Shown piece by piece: positions 1 to 6,610 of a stretch of 36,075 nucleotides of DNA. The stretch covers positions 1-36,075 of IMG/VR virus record IMGVR_UViG_3300032271_001027. One strand, 5' to 3'. The number at the start of each line of letters is the position of its first letter. Within the stretch, counting starts at the first letter, position 1. The position numbers and the translations under genes are program-made. The notes under the pieces were generated by a model. The model ran no database searches. It was not told where the DNA came from and was given only the letters and a program-made list of their open reading frames with translations. Source of the stretch: a virus.

Positions 1-123
1 CTGACGGGCGACCTTAAGAAGAATCATCATCATGGCCACATCGGCCGCACTTAATTTGCCAATAATCCCGACCGCGCTCAGGTGGGCATTCCAGTACCCG
101 GCAATCCGTTCGTGGTTCGGCAA
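1..123. repeat. Terminal direct repeat, copy 1 (circle closure)
   Basis: These 123 bases are identical to 35953-36075. An open reading frame runs through the repeat in the same frame at both ends, so joining the ends gives one intact gene. This looks like an assembly overlap of a circular or circularly permuted molecule. A physical T7-type terminal repeat is less likely, because the repeat lies inside a coding region and far from the terminase gene. Confidence 0.93.
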
Positions 124-285
124 GGCGTGGTCGTAATCCCTCCGACGATCCCCCGAAGTGTAGGCCAAGGCCTCCTCAAGCACCGAGGGAACGGATTCGG
201 GGCACCGTTCGGGCAATTCGTCGACACGTTTTCCCAATATGTCGTCGGCATCGACATATTGGCCGACATCATTTTGCTGGGGCAT
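1..285 (-). CDS. DUF6378-like phage protein, N-terminal part (gene crosses the circle junction)
   Basis: This holds the first 95 codons of a 122-residue protein that starts at the ATG at 285-283 and continues after circularisation at 35952, ending at 35869. The joined protein contains the run YTSGDRRRDYDHALPNHERI (residues 42-61), then WNAHL and VAMMMILLKVAR, and in the other part a DNIVDMAGYA motif. That order (GDR-DY, NHERI, W, LLKVAR, D-VD-AGYA) matches what I know of the DUF6378 family, found in phages and of unknown function. It follows the 162-residue gene by 4 bases and belongs to the leftward early operon. Family assignment is from memory of the motif pattern; the junction-spanning frame is seen directly. 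Confidence 0.85.
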   Translation of the reverse strand, partial: MPQQNDVGQYVDADDILGKRVDELPERCPESVPSVLEEALAYTSGDRRRDYDHALPNHERIAGYWNAHLSAVGIIGKLSAADVAMMMILLKVARQ

Positions 286-289
286 GGGT

Positions 290-778
290 TTAAGCGGCAA
301 GGGTGTCATGGAATTCTGCGGTGGGTAACGGTGCGGGGAACCGGATGATGTTGCGGCCATCGTCCTCAAGGTCTTTGCCGGTGCGGGCTGAAACCATGCG
401 CTCCCTCATGTGGCGCGGGGTACTGGTCCACCACAGGTCGGCCGTGCCTAGCAAGCGGGTTCCGGGATCCACGGGAACCAGGCCGATGCGACGCCGGAAT
501 TGCCAGGCCTGCCAATGGGCCGAATCGGTCGAGACATAATCGCACAACAACTCAAAGTGCTGGCCGGAAAGGAACTCGATCAGCTCTTGCACGGATTGCA
601 CGGTGCCGTATCCGAGGGGCCGGTAGCGCCAATCCTTGTTTTTTTCGTAATTCCACCGGCCCTCGTCAATCGTGGTGCCACTCACCGCGCCGATTTCGCG
701 CAAGGTGACGTAGTCCTCAATGGCCAGCTCCAACATGGCCAGGGCCAAGGCCCGTGCAGGATTCTCGACCGGGGTCAT
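290..778 (-). CDS. Hypothetical phage protein, 162 aa
   Basis: The 162-residue protein overlaps the previous gene by ATGA (778-775). It is rich in aromatic residues (WRYRPLGYG near residue 50, HWQAWQFRRR near 87). No signal peptide, membrane segment or familiar catalytic motif is visible. Its place in the small-gene run after dnaB suggests an early accessory role. I do not recognise the family. Confidence 0.8.
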   Translation of the reverse strand: MTPVENPARALALAMLELAIEDYVTLREIGAVSGTTIDEGRWNYEKNKDWRYRPLGYGTVQSVQELIEFLSGQHFELLCDYVSTDSAHWQAWQFRRRIGLVPVDPGTRLLGTADLWWTSTPRHMRERMVSARTGKDLEDDGRNIIRFPAPLPTAEFHDTLAA

Positions 779-957
779 GGTTTGGGTGATCTTGGTTGTG
801 TCGCATGGCCGTAGTCCGGACTGAGCGATGCGGACGTGACCAACTCGCGCAGCAACGCAATCTCAATCCTCATGGCGTCGTGTTCGGCCTTGAGTTGGAT
901 CATTTTATCCAGCAGGCCGTTGACCTGCTCCTCGGTATAAATTTGTTTTTTTGTCAT
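775..957 (-). CDS. Small coiled-coil protein, 60 aa
   Basis: The 60-residue protein begins MTKKQIYTEEQVNGLLDKM and then has a heptad-like helix (KAEHDAMRIEIALLRELV, about residues 23-40) followed by a polar tail. It is linked by ATGA overlaps to both neighbours. A purine-rich GGAG stretch lies about 9 bases before the start. The function is unknown; a short oligomerisation helix is all that can be seen. Confidence 0.75.
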   Translation of the reverse strand: MTKKQIYTEEQVNGLLDKMIQLKAEHDAMRIEIALLRELVTSASLSPDYGHATQPRSPKP

Positions 958-1151
958 GCGCCTTTTCTCCGGGGGTTAATCGATCCGAAACTGAATTGGG
1001 TCGAATCGCGCCATAAAGGGTCGCGCTTCCGTAAGAAGGCTTCGCAACGGGCACGCATGATGGCGGCATCGCCATGACTGATCTCGCCCCCGCTTTCGCT
1101 GATCTCAAAGCGGAGGTATTTGTTGTTCATTTTGGGATTGGTTTCTTTCAT
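954..1151 (-). CDS. Small hypothetical protein, 65 aa
   Basis: The 65-residue basic protein starts MKETNPKMNNKYLRFEISES and ends with a lysine/arginine-rich tail. Its ATG overlaps the stop codon of the upstream gene (ATGA at 1151-1148) and its own stop overlaps the next start. No domain is recognised. The tight coupling in an otherwise coherent operon is the main support. Confidence 0.75.
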   Translation of the reverse strand: MKETNPKMNNKYLRFEISESGGEISHGDAAIMRARCEAFLRKRDPLWRDSTQFSFGSINPRRKGA

Positions 1152-1411
1152 GAATCGCAGGCGGGTTGTGATGCGGATTGACTTTGTGAAGGTTGGAGGT
1201 CGACCTTAAGGAACTTCTCGGGCTCGCGCTCCCAGGCGGCAATAACGCGGGCACAATCCAGGCCAAAGGCCAGAAAGGTTCGGCTGAACATGGCCCCGTT
1301 CTCTGCCAAGACGCGGACATCCACGACCGGCACAAGGATGTTGTCGGGCTCGGCATGTGGTCGGGGATCCCCGATCAGGATGCGCGAAATGGTGAGAGGC
1401 TTTGCGGTCAT
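1148..1411 (-). CDS. Small hypothetical protein, 87 aa
   Basis: The 87-residue protein follows dnaB with an ATGA overlap (1411-1408). Its first half looks beta-rich (NILVPVVDVRVLAENG), and it ends in a Ser/Gln-rich tail. The CTTAAGGT motif found in the phage promoter elements also occurs near its 3' end (about 1203-1210). Here it encodes Leu-Lys-Val and no good -10 box follows, so I treat it as coding. The family is not recognised. Confidence 0.78.
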   Translation of the reverse strand: MTAKPLTISRILIGDPRPHAEPDNILVPVVDVRVLAENGAMFSRTFLAFGLDCARVIAAWEREPEKFLKVDLQPSQSQSASQPACDS

Positions 1412-2808
1412 GCGGCTTTTTTGTGGCCCGAATACCCCTTCTGATATTTCTCGGAGTTGTTGGAATACATCTCCTCGGTCTTGTCGCTGAATTTGGTATT
1501 CTCCCCCGAGAACATCAGCTCCAGCGGGCCGGTGGCGCCGTCGCGCTGCTTCTCAATCAAGATCGTGCAAGGCTCGACCGGTGCCTCCTTGTCACGGTGC
1601 ATGAGGATGATGACATCGGCGTCCTGCTCAATAGTCCCGCTCTCGCGGAGGTCGCTGGCCTTCGGCAGGGATCGCTTGTCGGCGTCGCGGTTTAGCTGTG
1701 CCAGGGCCATGATCGGAATGTGCAGCTCCATGGCGAGCTGCTTCAGCCCTCCGGTGATGTCGCCGATCTCCAGGGCGCGATTCCCATCAGCCCGGCGGCT
1801 GGGGCAGCGCATGAGCTGAAGGTAGTCGATGACGATGAAGTCGAGCTTGCCCTGGTACTTCATGCGGCGGGCCACCGAACGCAACTGGTGCAGGGTGATG
1901 GCGGGCGTGGTCTCCAGCCAGAGATTCCCCCCGGCAATCTGCGCTCCGGCAGACCCAATCCGCTGGAGGTCCTGCCTGCTCATGAGCCCATCCTTGATCC
2001 GCTGGAGGGTGACTCCCGACTCACTGCAGATCATGCGGTTGGTCTGCTGGGTGCGGCTCATCTCCATGCTAAAGAACAGGCAATGAAATCCCTCCTTCAC
2101 CGCGTGGGTGAGGATGTTGAGCGCAAGCGAACTCTTGCCAATGGCAGGCCGCGCACCCAGGACAATGAACTGGTCGGGCTTGAATCCGGTCAGCATCCGG
2201 TCCATGTCCTTGAATCCGGTGGGGATGCAACCGGGCTGCACGGCCTTGCCTCGGTTCTTATACATGGTTTCGATCTGCTCCAGCGACTCGTCCACGCACT
2301 TGCTGATGTGGGCAAGGTTGTCGCCCTGTTTCTTGTAGACATCGCGAATGCCAAGGAACTCGCTCTCGGCCATGCCGATCAGCTCCTGGGGATTCCCCCG
2401 GTCGTCATAGCTGAGGCACTGAGCACGGATGGTGTCGCAGGATTTCACCAGGCGCATGAGGACGGCCTTGCGCTGGACTTCGTTCATGTGCTCGGTGAAG
2501 AGGAACGTCGTGGAGGCAAACACCGCGATGTTGGCCACGGCCGCCGCCCCTCCGGCCGCATCGAGGAGCTGCTTGTCGGTCAGGTGCTGGGTGATCGAAA
2601 TCATGTCGCACCCTTGGCGGTTGGCATGGCGGTCGAGGATCGCCTCGCAGATCACGAGGTGACCCCCGCCACGGAAGGCCTCGGCTAAGGCCATGCCAAC
2701 CCCCTCAAGGACGGGGCCAACGAAGTTCGCCGGATCCTGCATCATGCAGGAAAGGACGACCTTCTCCGATTCAGGGGAAGCGTTGGGAAGAGAGAACAGG
2801 TTGCTCAT
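1408..2808 (-). CDS. dnaB: Replicative DNA helicase, DnaB family
   Basis: This is a 466-residue hexameric 5'-3' replicative helicase of the DnaB/RecA-like type. An N-terminal DnaB domain covers about residues 8-115. The Walker A motif GARPAIGKSS is at 218-227, Walker B FIVIDYLQLM at 324-333, and the motif H3/H4 region has QLNRD at 371-375 and DLRESGTIEQDADVI at 386-400. Length is normal for DnaB. The start follows a strong AGGAGG and overlaps the upstream DUF1376 gene by ATGA. With that gene it should form the phage's own helicase-loading step; no polymerase or primase is encoded, so the rest of the replisome must come from the host. Confidence 0.97.
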   Translation of the reverse strand: MSNLFSLPNASPESEKVVLSCMMQDPANFVGPVLEGVGMALAEAFRGGGHLVICEAILDRHANRQGCDMISITQHLTDKQLLDAAGGAAAVANIAVFASTTFLFTEHMNEVQRKAVLMRLVKSCDTIRAQCLSYDDRGNPQELIGMAESEFLGIRDVYKKQGDNLAHISKCVDESLEQIETMYKNRGKAVQPGCIPTGFKDMDRMLTGFKPDQFIVLGARPAIGKSSLALNILTHAVKEGFHCLFFSMEMSRTQQTNRMICSESGVTLQRIKDGLMSRQDLQRIGSAGAQIAGGNLWLETTPAITLHQLRSVARRMKYQGKLDFIVIDYLQLMRCPSRRADGNRALEIGDITGGLKQLAMELHIPIMALAQLNRDADKRSLPKASDLRESGTIEQDADVIILMHRDKEAPVEPCTILIEKQRDGATGPLELMFSGENTKFSDKTEEMYSNNSEKYQKGYSGHKKAA

Positions 2809-3749
2809 GCGGCCTCCTGGGCGATGGTGGGGTTGCGGTGAATATCGGCCTTAATCTCCGCAGTCAGCGCGGCCTGTTCGCGGATCTCGGCCTGCACGCT
2901 GGCCGGAAGGAAGCGGAAGGAGCTGGGGAAATTCCCGCTCTGCATTCCGTCCGGATAGTTCTCCGAATGCAGGTCGACCAGGATCTCGCGCCACTGAGTT
3001 GGAGCCACTACCTCATCGGGGGCCTTTTCTTTTTTTCCAAAAGATGACCCTTTTTTTTTTGCGATCTCGGTCGCCCGCTGGATCTCGCCGTGCCAGTTAT
3101 TCAGCAGGGTGGCAAGGTCTCGGCGGCGGTACTCGGCCACCTCGCCGCCTTGGGCAAAATACCACTCCAGCAGCAACCAATCCCCCTCGGAGGTGGATTC
3201 AACGGCCGCCTTATTTTTTTTCCATGCGCGGTCTTGGGAGGAATCAAGGACAGTCGAGGGACGCATCCGGAAAAGCATCTTTGCCCGGTGGAGGGCAAGA
3301 TTGTCATCGATGAGGTCGATGGATGTGTCCCCCGTGGGGACTATAGGGGTATCTGATAGCTGATTACTGATTATTGATATCGGCGCAGTTGCTTCGGTGT
3401 TGGTTTGCTTGTGTTTAGCATTTGCTTTCCGTTGCTTTGCTTTTGGCCTGCCGCCAGATTTGCCAGAGGTGGATCTTTTCTCGCAAAGTGCGGTGTATGC
3501 GGTGATCTCTGCGTGTGCTCGGGCATTAATCCACCCCTCGGGCGTGGGCTCAAAGTATTCGTTGAGGATATCCTCGACGACATTTGCTTCCATTTGGATT
3601 TTCCGTGAAAGCAAAAGGTTATCATTTGGTAATGGGGTCTCCTCGGTGTAGTAGAGGTCGAGCAGGCGCCGGTAGCACAAGTCCTCGTCATTGCTGAGGT
3701 GCCGGGTGCTGACCATGTAGTCGTTGATAAAGAATCGGTAGAAGTGCAT
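2805..3749 (-). CDS. DUF1376 (YdaU-like) replication protein
   Basis: This 314-residue protein starts at the ATG at 3749, just before MHFYRFFINDYMVSTRHLSNDED, the characteristic N-terminus of DUF1376 (FY-F---DY---T--LS--E---Y--LLDLYY). A basic linker (KSGGRPKAKQRKANAKHKQ) follows, then an acidic-aromatic C-terminal half. In many temperate phages such proteins sit directly before a helicase or helicase loader, as here before dnaB, and are taken to act in replication initiation. The longer open frame to 3854 overlaps the upstream gene and adds no conserved sequence, so I reject that start. An A10 tract (3051-3060 on the complement) lies inside the gene, encoding KKK before GSS. Confidence 0.88.
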   Translation of the reverse strand: MHFYRFFINDYMVSTRHLSNDEDLCYRRLLDLYYTEETPLPNDNLLLSRKIQMEANVVEDILNEYFEPTPEGWINARAHAEITAYTALCEKRSTSGKSGGRPKAKQRKANAKHKQTNTEATAPISIISNQLSDTPIVPTGDTSIDLIDDNLALHRAKMLFRMRPSTVLDSSQDRAWKKNKAAVESTSEGDWLLLEWYFAQGGEVAEYRRRDLATLLNNWHGEIQRATEIAKKKGSSFGKKEKAPDEVVAPTQWREILVDLHSENYPDGMQSGNFPSSFRFLPASVQAEIREQAALTAEIKADIHRNPTIAQEAA

Positions 3750-3760
3750 GGCGGGTGTGA

Positions 3761-4339
3761 TTAGATGCGGCCCTTTGCCCGTGGTCGCTCGGTGCAGCTC
3801 CAGAACTTGGGGATCTCGGCCTTGATGCACCCGCTCATGACCATGCCACGGCACCAGGCGTTATTATCGGCCACCCTGACCCGCATGGTCTCGGGATTGC
3901 CCGGCTGCCGTGCCAGGACAAGGCGGGGATTAACCACATGGGCGCTCAAAACGATGAGGGTGTCCTGCTGGGCGATCCGAGACTCTAGCTTCGCTAGGCC
4001 TCCGGCCGTGAGACGGACGAACCCTGCCTCGCGGATGTAATCCTTCCCTGCATCGAGGATCCCCTTCCTAAGCCAGGTCACATCCTCATAACCGATGCCA
4101 AGGCGCTCGGCCGCAGATTCCTCGGAGTATGTAATCCCTGCCCCGACGGCGTCCTTGATTTTTTTTGCCATTTGACCCGCTTCTTTTTCAGTAATCGCGG
4201 AAGAGGTGGTTGGAGTGACGGCAGTCGTGGGCGAATCGCTCAGGACGGCCGTGGCGGGGTTTTTTTTTGCAAACAGGGTGGTGATCGCACTAAAGGCGCC
4301 CCCCTCTTTTTTTGGCGGTGTTTTTTGTTCTGTGCTCAT
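3761..4339 (-). CDS. HTH-containing hypothetical protein, 192 aa
   Basis: The 192-residue protein is read from the ATG at 4339, which follows a 64-base gap without a gene. Residues 1-60 are low-complexity (Lys, Thr, Pro, Ser), with several A-run codons (A9 at 4260-4268). Residues about 60-115 look like a helix-turn-helix (TYSEESAAERLGIGYEDVTW), and the rest contains RLTAGGLAKLESRI and a Cys-containing tail. It lies between two DNA-interacting genes in the early operon. A role in replication or early regulation is inferred from this context. Extending the frame to 4663 would run into the upstream gene and is unlikely. Confidence 0.78.
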   Translation of the reverse strand: MSTEQKTPPKKEGGAFSAITTLFAKKNPATAVLSDSPTTAVTPTTSSAITEKEAGQMAKKIKDAVGAGITYSEESAAERLGIGYEDVTWLRKGILDAGKDYIREAGFVRLTAGGLAKLESRIAQQDTLIVLSAHVVNPRLVLARQPGNPETMRVRVADNNAWCRGMVMSGCIKAEIPKFWSCTERPRAKGRI

Positions 4340-4403
4340 GGTGTCGTGATGTGGTTGGTTGAATTGAAAGCGATCGATTAAAATAAAATTTCTATGTGAC
4401 CAA
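4340..4403 (-). other. 64-base AT-rich intergenic spacer
   Basis: Read on the minus strand, this spacer contains an AT-rich run (AATTTTATTTTAAT) and then a C/A-rich, Shine-Dalgarno-free leader (TTCAACCAACCACATCACG) up to the ATG at 4339. A promoter is possible, but I cannot identify a convincing -35/-10 pair. Confidence 0.35.
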
Positions 4404-5231
4404 TCAGTCGGGGTTTTCGGCCACCGGCTTCGCCGCAGACCCCCTCCCCCCCTCCTTGGCGGCCGCGGCGTTGGCCTTCGATGTCGGGGACTTTCTGGAG
4501 GATTTGGTGGGCGACTTTGTATCCGGAGTTGTAGCCGGATCCGCCTTATCAGTGTAGAATAGCGGAAAGATTGCTGATAACGGATCAGCACCCGAGGTCT
4601 GTATGTTAATTTTGTCCTGGTCGATTTGACATACAGAGACACCCAGCCGCACCGGATCCACATCGGGCAGCGCCGCTATTGGCTGAGTATTCTCGCCGCC
4701 CAGATTGATTGCAGACGCCGTTTCGGGTTCCCACTCGGCATCGATCACCGGCAACTCATCGAGCATCCGCTCCAGACCGGCTGCAACCTGACTCTGCTCA
4801 ATCTTCTCAACTCGCGCCGTGACACCGCCGGTCAACACTTGACCTTTATCGATCAGAATACCTACAGCCATCGAAAGCTCACCTGGCTTGATGTTGCCAT
4901 CAGCAATGATCTCCTCCAATCGCTCCACTCCCATAGCGGCCACCTTCAAAGCACGAGCACCGAGATCCTTTCTATGTGTGTCAATAGACTGACCCTCACG
5001 GATCATGACCGCCTCAATCGTCCGATGGTGCAGGCCGGTGAGTCGTTTGATCTCCCGAATACCTGTTCCCTGACCGAGAAGCTGAACCGTGATTCGGTAA
5101 AGATCCGGGCGTTGAGATATTAACCGATCACCAGTAGAAGCTCCCGTGAAGACAGGACTGCCTACCTTTTCCAACGCCAACTCCTCCTCAGAAAAAAGAG
5201 AAGGGGGCTCATTTGAATCCTTGGAATTCAT
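4404..5231 (-). CDS. HTH protein, possible replication factor or small terminase
   Basis: This 275-residue protein has a helix-turn-helix around residues 45-80 (GIREIKRLTGLHHRTIEAVM) followed by a helical stretch (GARALKVAAMGVERLEEIIADG) and MAVGILIDKGQVLTG. The same layout, HTH then a 'GIL-DK--L-G' segment, occurs in many phage small-terminase-like and DNA-binding proteins. The C-terminal 60 residues are a Lys/Ser/Ala/Pro-rich tail. It sits in the early operon and far from terL, which leaves both a DNA-binding early role and a displaced terminase small subunit open. No other terminase small subunit candidate stands out in the window. Confidence 0.8.
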   Translation of the reverse strand: MNSKDSNEPPSLFSEEELALEKVGSPVFTGASTGDRLISQRPDLYRITVQLLGQGTGIREIKRLTGLHHRTIEAVMIREGQSIDTHRKDLGARALKVAAMGVERLEEIIADGNIKPGELSMAVGILIDKGQVLTGGVTARVEKIEQSQVAAGLERMLDELPVIDAEWEPETASAINLGGENTQPIAALPDVDPVRLGVSVCQIDQDKINIQTSGADPLSAIFPLFYTDKADPATTPDTKSPTKSSRKSPTSKANAAAAKEGGRGSAAKPVAENPD

Positions 5232-5307
5232 TACATTCTGGCCCGATAGATACCTATCAAAAAAAAGAAAAGGGACGCATACAGGGCGAGCTGAACGACG
5301 TCATGAA
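5232..5307. other. 76-base gap with a small palindrome and T-run
   Basis: This gap between the excisionase-like gene and the 275-residue gene holds GATAG-ATAC-CTATC (5245-5258), a 5-bp inverted repeat, next to an A8 run on the plus strand. On the coding (minus) strand the T-run precedes the palindrome, so it is not a terminator for the early operon. It could be a weak operator or a plus-strand terminator-like structure. Confidence 0.3.
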
Positions 5308-5499
5308 TCATGCCATGCGCTCCTCAATAAATTTCTGGATCGAAGACTCAGGAAATCGAATATCCTGCTCCAGCCTAAGCACCCGCCCGAACTTACCGGC
5401 CTTGACGTATTTGAGCACCGTGTTCTTGTGAATTCCTAACCGAACCGAAACATCCTTGGTGCTAAAAAACCGCTCATAATTAACCTTTGATGCACTCAT
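5308..5499 (-). CDS. Excisionase-like HTH protein (MerR/Xis type), 63 aa
   Basis: The 63-residue protein has the layout of HTH_17/excisionase-family DNA-binding domains: FFSTKDVSVRLGIHKNTVLKYV (about residues 11-32), a helix-turn-helix, then a wing with RLEQDIRFPESSIQKFIEER. The KAGKFGRVLR-then-RFPESSI order is typical. The start follows GGAG and overlaps the upstream 37-codon gene by ATGA. With an integrase on the plus strand, a recombination directionality factor is the attractive reading; an early transcription regulator is the alternative. Confidence 0.82.
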   Translation of the reverse strand: MSASKVNYERFFSTKDVSVRLGIHKNTVLKYVKAGKFGRVLRLEQDIRFPESSIQKFIEERMA

Positions 5500-5609
5500 T
5501 GATCAGCTCCTGGGTAGACCGTGGATTGAATGCGCAGCCGGTCAGCAACCGCGGCCTCATAGCCGGTGACCCACTTGTACCAGGAATAAAAACGCTTCAT
5601 CAGCTTCAT
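5496..5609 (-). CDS. Small coupled ORF, 37 aa
   Basis: A 37-codon frame (MKLMKRFYSWYKWVTGYEAA...) has its ATG overlapping the stop of the 80-residue gene (ATGA at 5609-5606). Its own stop overlaps the start of the HTH gene (ATGA at 5499-5496). It therefore fills exactly the only gap in this part of the operon. The product is basic and aromatic and matches nothing I know. Double coupling is good evidence that it is translated. Confidence 0.68.
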   Translation of the reverse strand: MKLMKRFYSWYKWVTGYEAAVADRLRIQSTVYPGADQ

Positions 5610-5848
5610 AGAACGGACGATGTGATCGACTGCCCGGTCCGCATCCAGCGATGGCACCCGCGCCATATCGCCTGAGCCGCTTCCGGGTCTTCGGTAAATG
5701 CCCTCATCTCCCCGTTGAGACGTACCTCATAAAAAAAAGAAACGGCCGCGCCATGGATCGCCTTGAGGAATTCCCCAGGGATCACCTTGCGAAGCGTCAA
5801 AAGGTTTCGCCCCTGCTTGATCTCGACCTCAATGATCTCGCGGTTCAT
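5606..5848 (-). CDS. Hypothetical protein, 80 aa
   Basis: The 80-residue protein is read from the ATG at 5848, directly after the stop of the small membrane protein (TGA at 5852-5850). It begins MNREIIEVEIKQGRNLLTLRKV and contains AVSFFYEVRL and a helical EDPEAAQAIWRGCHRWM segment. The longer open frame to 5944 runs into the upstream gene. The function is unknown. Confidence 0.75.
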   Translation of the reverse strand: MNREIIEVEIKQGRNLLTLRKVIPGEFLKAIHGAAVSFFYEVRLNGEMRAFTEDPEAAQAIWRGCHRWMRTGQSITSSVL

Positions 5849-5849
5849 A

Positions 5850-6020
5850 TCAGCGAAGGGCAAGGCGATAGCCGGGACGACGGCGGGCTGGCAGCATCCG
5901 ATCCAGTGACGTATTGCGGTGGCGAATGAATGCCATGGCCGCAATCGCTAAAAGCTCAGCCGCCTCACGACGGCAGATTGCAAGAGTTCCAACAATGATT
6001 CCAAGTGCCAGGATGATCAT
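5850..6020 (-). CDS. Small membrane protein, 56 aa
   Basis: The ATG at 6020 overlaps the stop of the minus-strand RHH gene (ATGA). The 56-residue product starts MIILALGIIVGTLAICRREA and has a hydrophobic N-terminus long enough for one membrane span, a second hydrophobic stretch (AAELLAIAAMAFI) and a basic tail. Position directly behind the early regulator suggests an early, host-facing role, but no function can be assigned. Confidence 0.65.
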   Translation of the reverse strand: MIILALGIIVGTLAICRREAAELLAIAAMAFIRHRNTSLDRMLPARRRPGYRLALR

Positions 6021-6202
6021 TTTGATTCTTTGTTTTCGTGTTGTAGTTCGGTTGTGCCACATTCCGACACCAAATAATTGCGAATAGCAATTCGTGCCAG
6101 GTCCGATGGTTTGAGCCAATTCTTCTTGGCCGCTGCAGCAAGTCTGGACTTGAGTTCTTCGGGCAAGCGAAGCGTTAGGGTGGTATCGAGTTCGTCTGTC
6201 AT
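6017..6202 (-). CDS. Ribbon-helix-helix regulator (early side of the switch)
   Basis: The 61-residue protein (from the ATG at 6202) has the RHH pattern: a short strand TLTLRLPEELKSRL (about residues 8-21), helix A, then KPSDLARIAIRNYLVSE as helix B. Arc/MetJ-type RHH proteins bind palindromic operators as dimers. It is divergent from a second RHH gene and is the first gene of the leftward early operon, the place Cro occupies in lambda. An 11-bp operator-like sequence lies in its own promoter and another copy lies inside its 3' end (6052-6062). The longer start at 6241 would put the promoter elements inside the gene, so I prefer 6202. Confidence 0.85.
   Translation of the reverse strand: MTDELDTTLTLRLPEELKSRLAAAAKKNWLKPSDLARIAIRNYLVSECGTTELQHENKESK
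6052..6062. promoter_or_regulatory. RHH operator-like site, copy 3 (intragenic)
   Basis: TTGTGCCACAT, identical to the copy at 6277-6287 and the reverse complement of 6222-6232. Its core TGTGCCACA is a 9-bp palindrome around one central base. It lies within the 3' end of the minus-strand RHH gene. Confidence 0.55.
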
Positions 6203-6237
6203 GTTTTGAGTTGTAGTTGATATGTGGCACAAGTCAA
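6203..6237 (-). promoter_or_regulatory. Early leftward promoter
   Basis: Read on the minus strand: -35 TTGACT (6237-6232), a 16-base spacer holding the operator core, and -10 TACAAC (6215-6210). Seven bases then remain to the ATG at 6202. The expected transcription start falls at or next to the start codon, giving a leaderless or near-leaderless mRNA. The operator inside the spacer should make it repressible by an RHH protein. Confidence 0.6.
6222..6232. promoter_or_regulatory. RHH operator-like site, copy 1
   Basis: ATGTGGCACAA, with palindromic core TGTGGCACA, sits between the -35 and -10 boxes of the leftward early promoter. It is a perfect inverted copy of 6277-6287. Confidence 0.65.
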
Positions 6238-6258
6238 ACACAAATAAGCAATTTGACT
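6232..6258. repeat. Inverted repeat AGTCAAA / TTTGACT between the divergent regulators
   Basis: AGTCAAA at 6232-6238 and TTTGACT at 6252-6258 are exact reverse complements around a 13-base AT-rich centre. Each arm contains a TTGACT -35-like box pointing outward, so the region looks like two back-to-back promoters. Confidence 0.55.
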
Positions 6259-6546
6259 ATGGCAATTATGATTTCATTGTGCCACATTGGGATTGTGAAA
6301 CGAGAAAGCACATTCAACTTCCGACTTCCCAGCACGCTAAAACAGCGTCTGGATCGCATAAGCGATGAGCGCGGAATATCAAAAGCCGATATTGCTGTGG
6401 CGGCCATACGCGAATTTTTGGAAGCCTTGGAGCGATTAGATCGCCCCAATTTGTTTCATCGAGTGTATCCGACGGCGGGTAATATCGGATCCTTGCAACC
6501 CCCGGAAAACGTCGAACAAACGAAGTTACGCCGAAAGAAATCGTAA
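6259..6546 (+). CDS. Ribbon-helix-helix repressor (lysogeny side of the switch)
   Basis: A 95-residue RHH-type protein from the ATG at 6259: strand STFNFRLPSTLKQRLDRI, then ERGISKADIAVAAIREFLEALE as the two helices, then a 40-residue basic tail ending KLRRKKS. It is the only regulator on the lysogeny strand and faces the other RHH gene across shared operators, so a CI-like role is inferred. The start is uncertain. A GTG at 6295 would give 83 residues beginning at KRESTF, would leave the operator at 6277-6287 outside the gene, and would place the start about 8 bases after the predicted transcription start. The open frame extending to 6217 is unlikely. Confidence 0.82.
   Translation: MAIMISLCHIGIVKRESTFNFRLPSTLKQRLDRISDERGISKADIAVAAIREFLEALERLDRPNLFHRVYPTAGNIGSLQPPENVEQTKLRRKKS
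6277..6287. promoter_or_regulatory. RHH operator-like site, copy 2
   Basis: TTGTGCCACAT lies 19-29 bases downstream of the plus-strand TTGACT box, where a -10 box or transcription start would be expected. Binding here should control the plus-strand RHH gene. If translation begins at the GTG at 6295 the site is in front of the gene; if at 6259 it is inside it. Confidence 0.6.
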
Positions 6547-6610
6547 CCCTACCCTGTTTTACCTACAGCAACGACCTGATTGACGACAAGTTAATATATT
6601 TGAAAATAAC

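Noticed and set aside
1-123. T7-type physical direct terminal repeat
   Set aside because: The repeat lies inside a continuous coding frame, far from terL, and joins into one gene. An assembly overlap explains it better.
78-272. 64-codon minus-strand frame near the left end
   Set aside because: It overlaps the junction-crossing DUF6378-like gene in another frame, has a low-complexity product and no family features.
1200-1212. Extra copies of the late promoter element at 1204-1209 and 10-18 (35963-35970)
   Set aside because: Both have TTAAGG, but the bases 17 further on (CAAAGT, ACACCT) are poor -10 boxes, no ATG follows at the right distance, and the motif encodes Leu-Lys-Val within genes.
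1720-2688. Long plus-strand frame opposite dnaB (322 codons)
   Set aside because: It is an antisense shadow of a certain dnaB gene in GC-biased sequence; its translation has no recognisable domain.
5720-5740. tRNA or other structural RNA genes in the window
   Set aside because: I scanned the intergenic gaps for cloverleaf-like arms and CCA ends and saw none; gaps are mostly under 130 bases.
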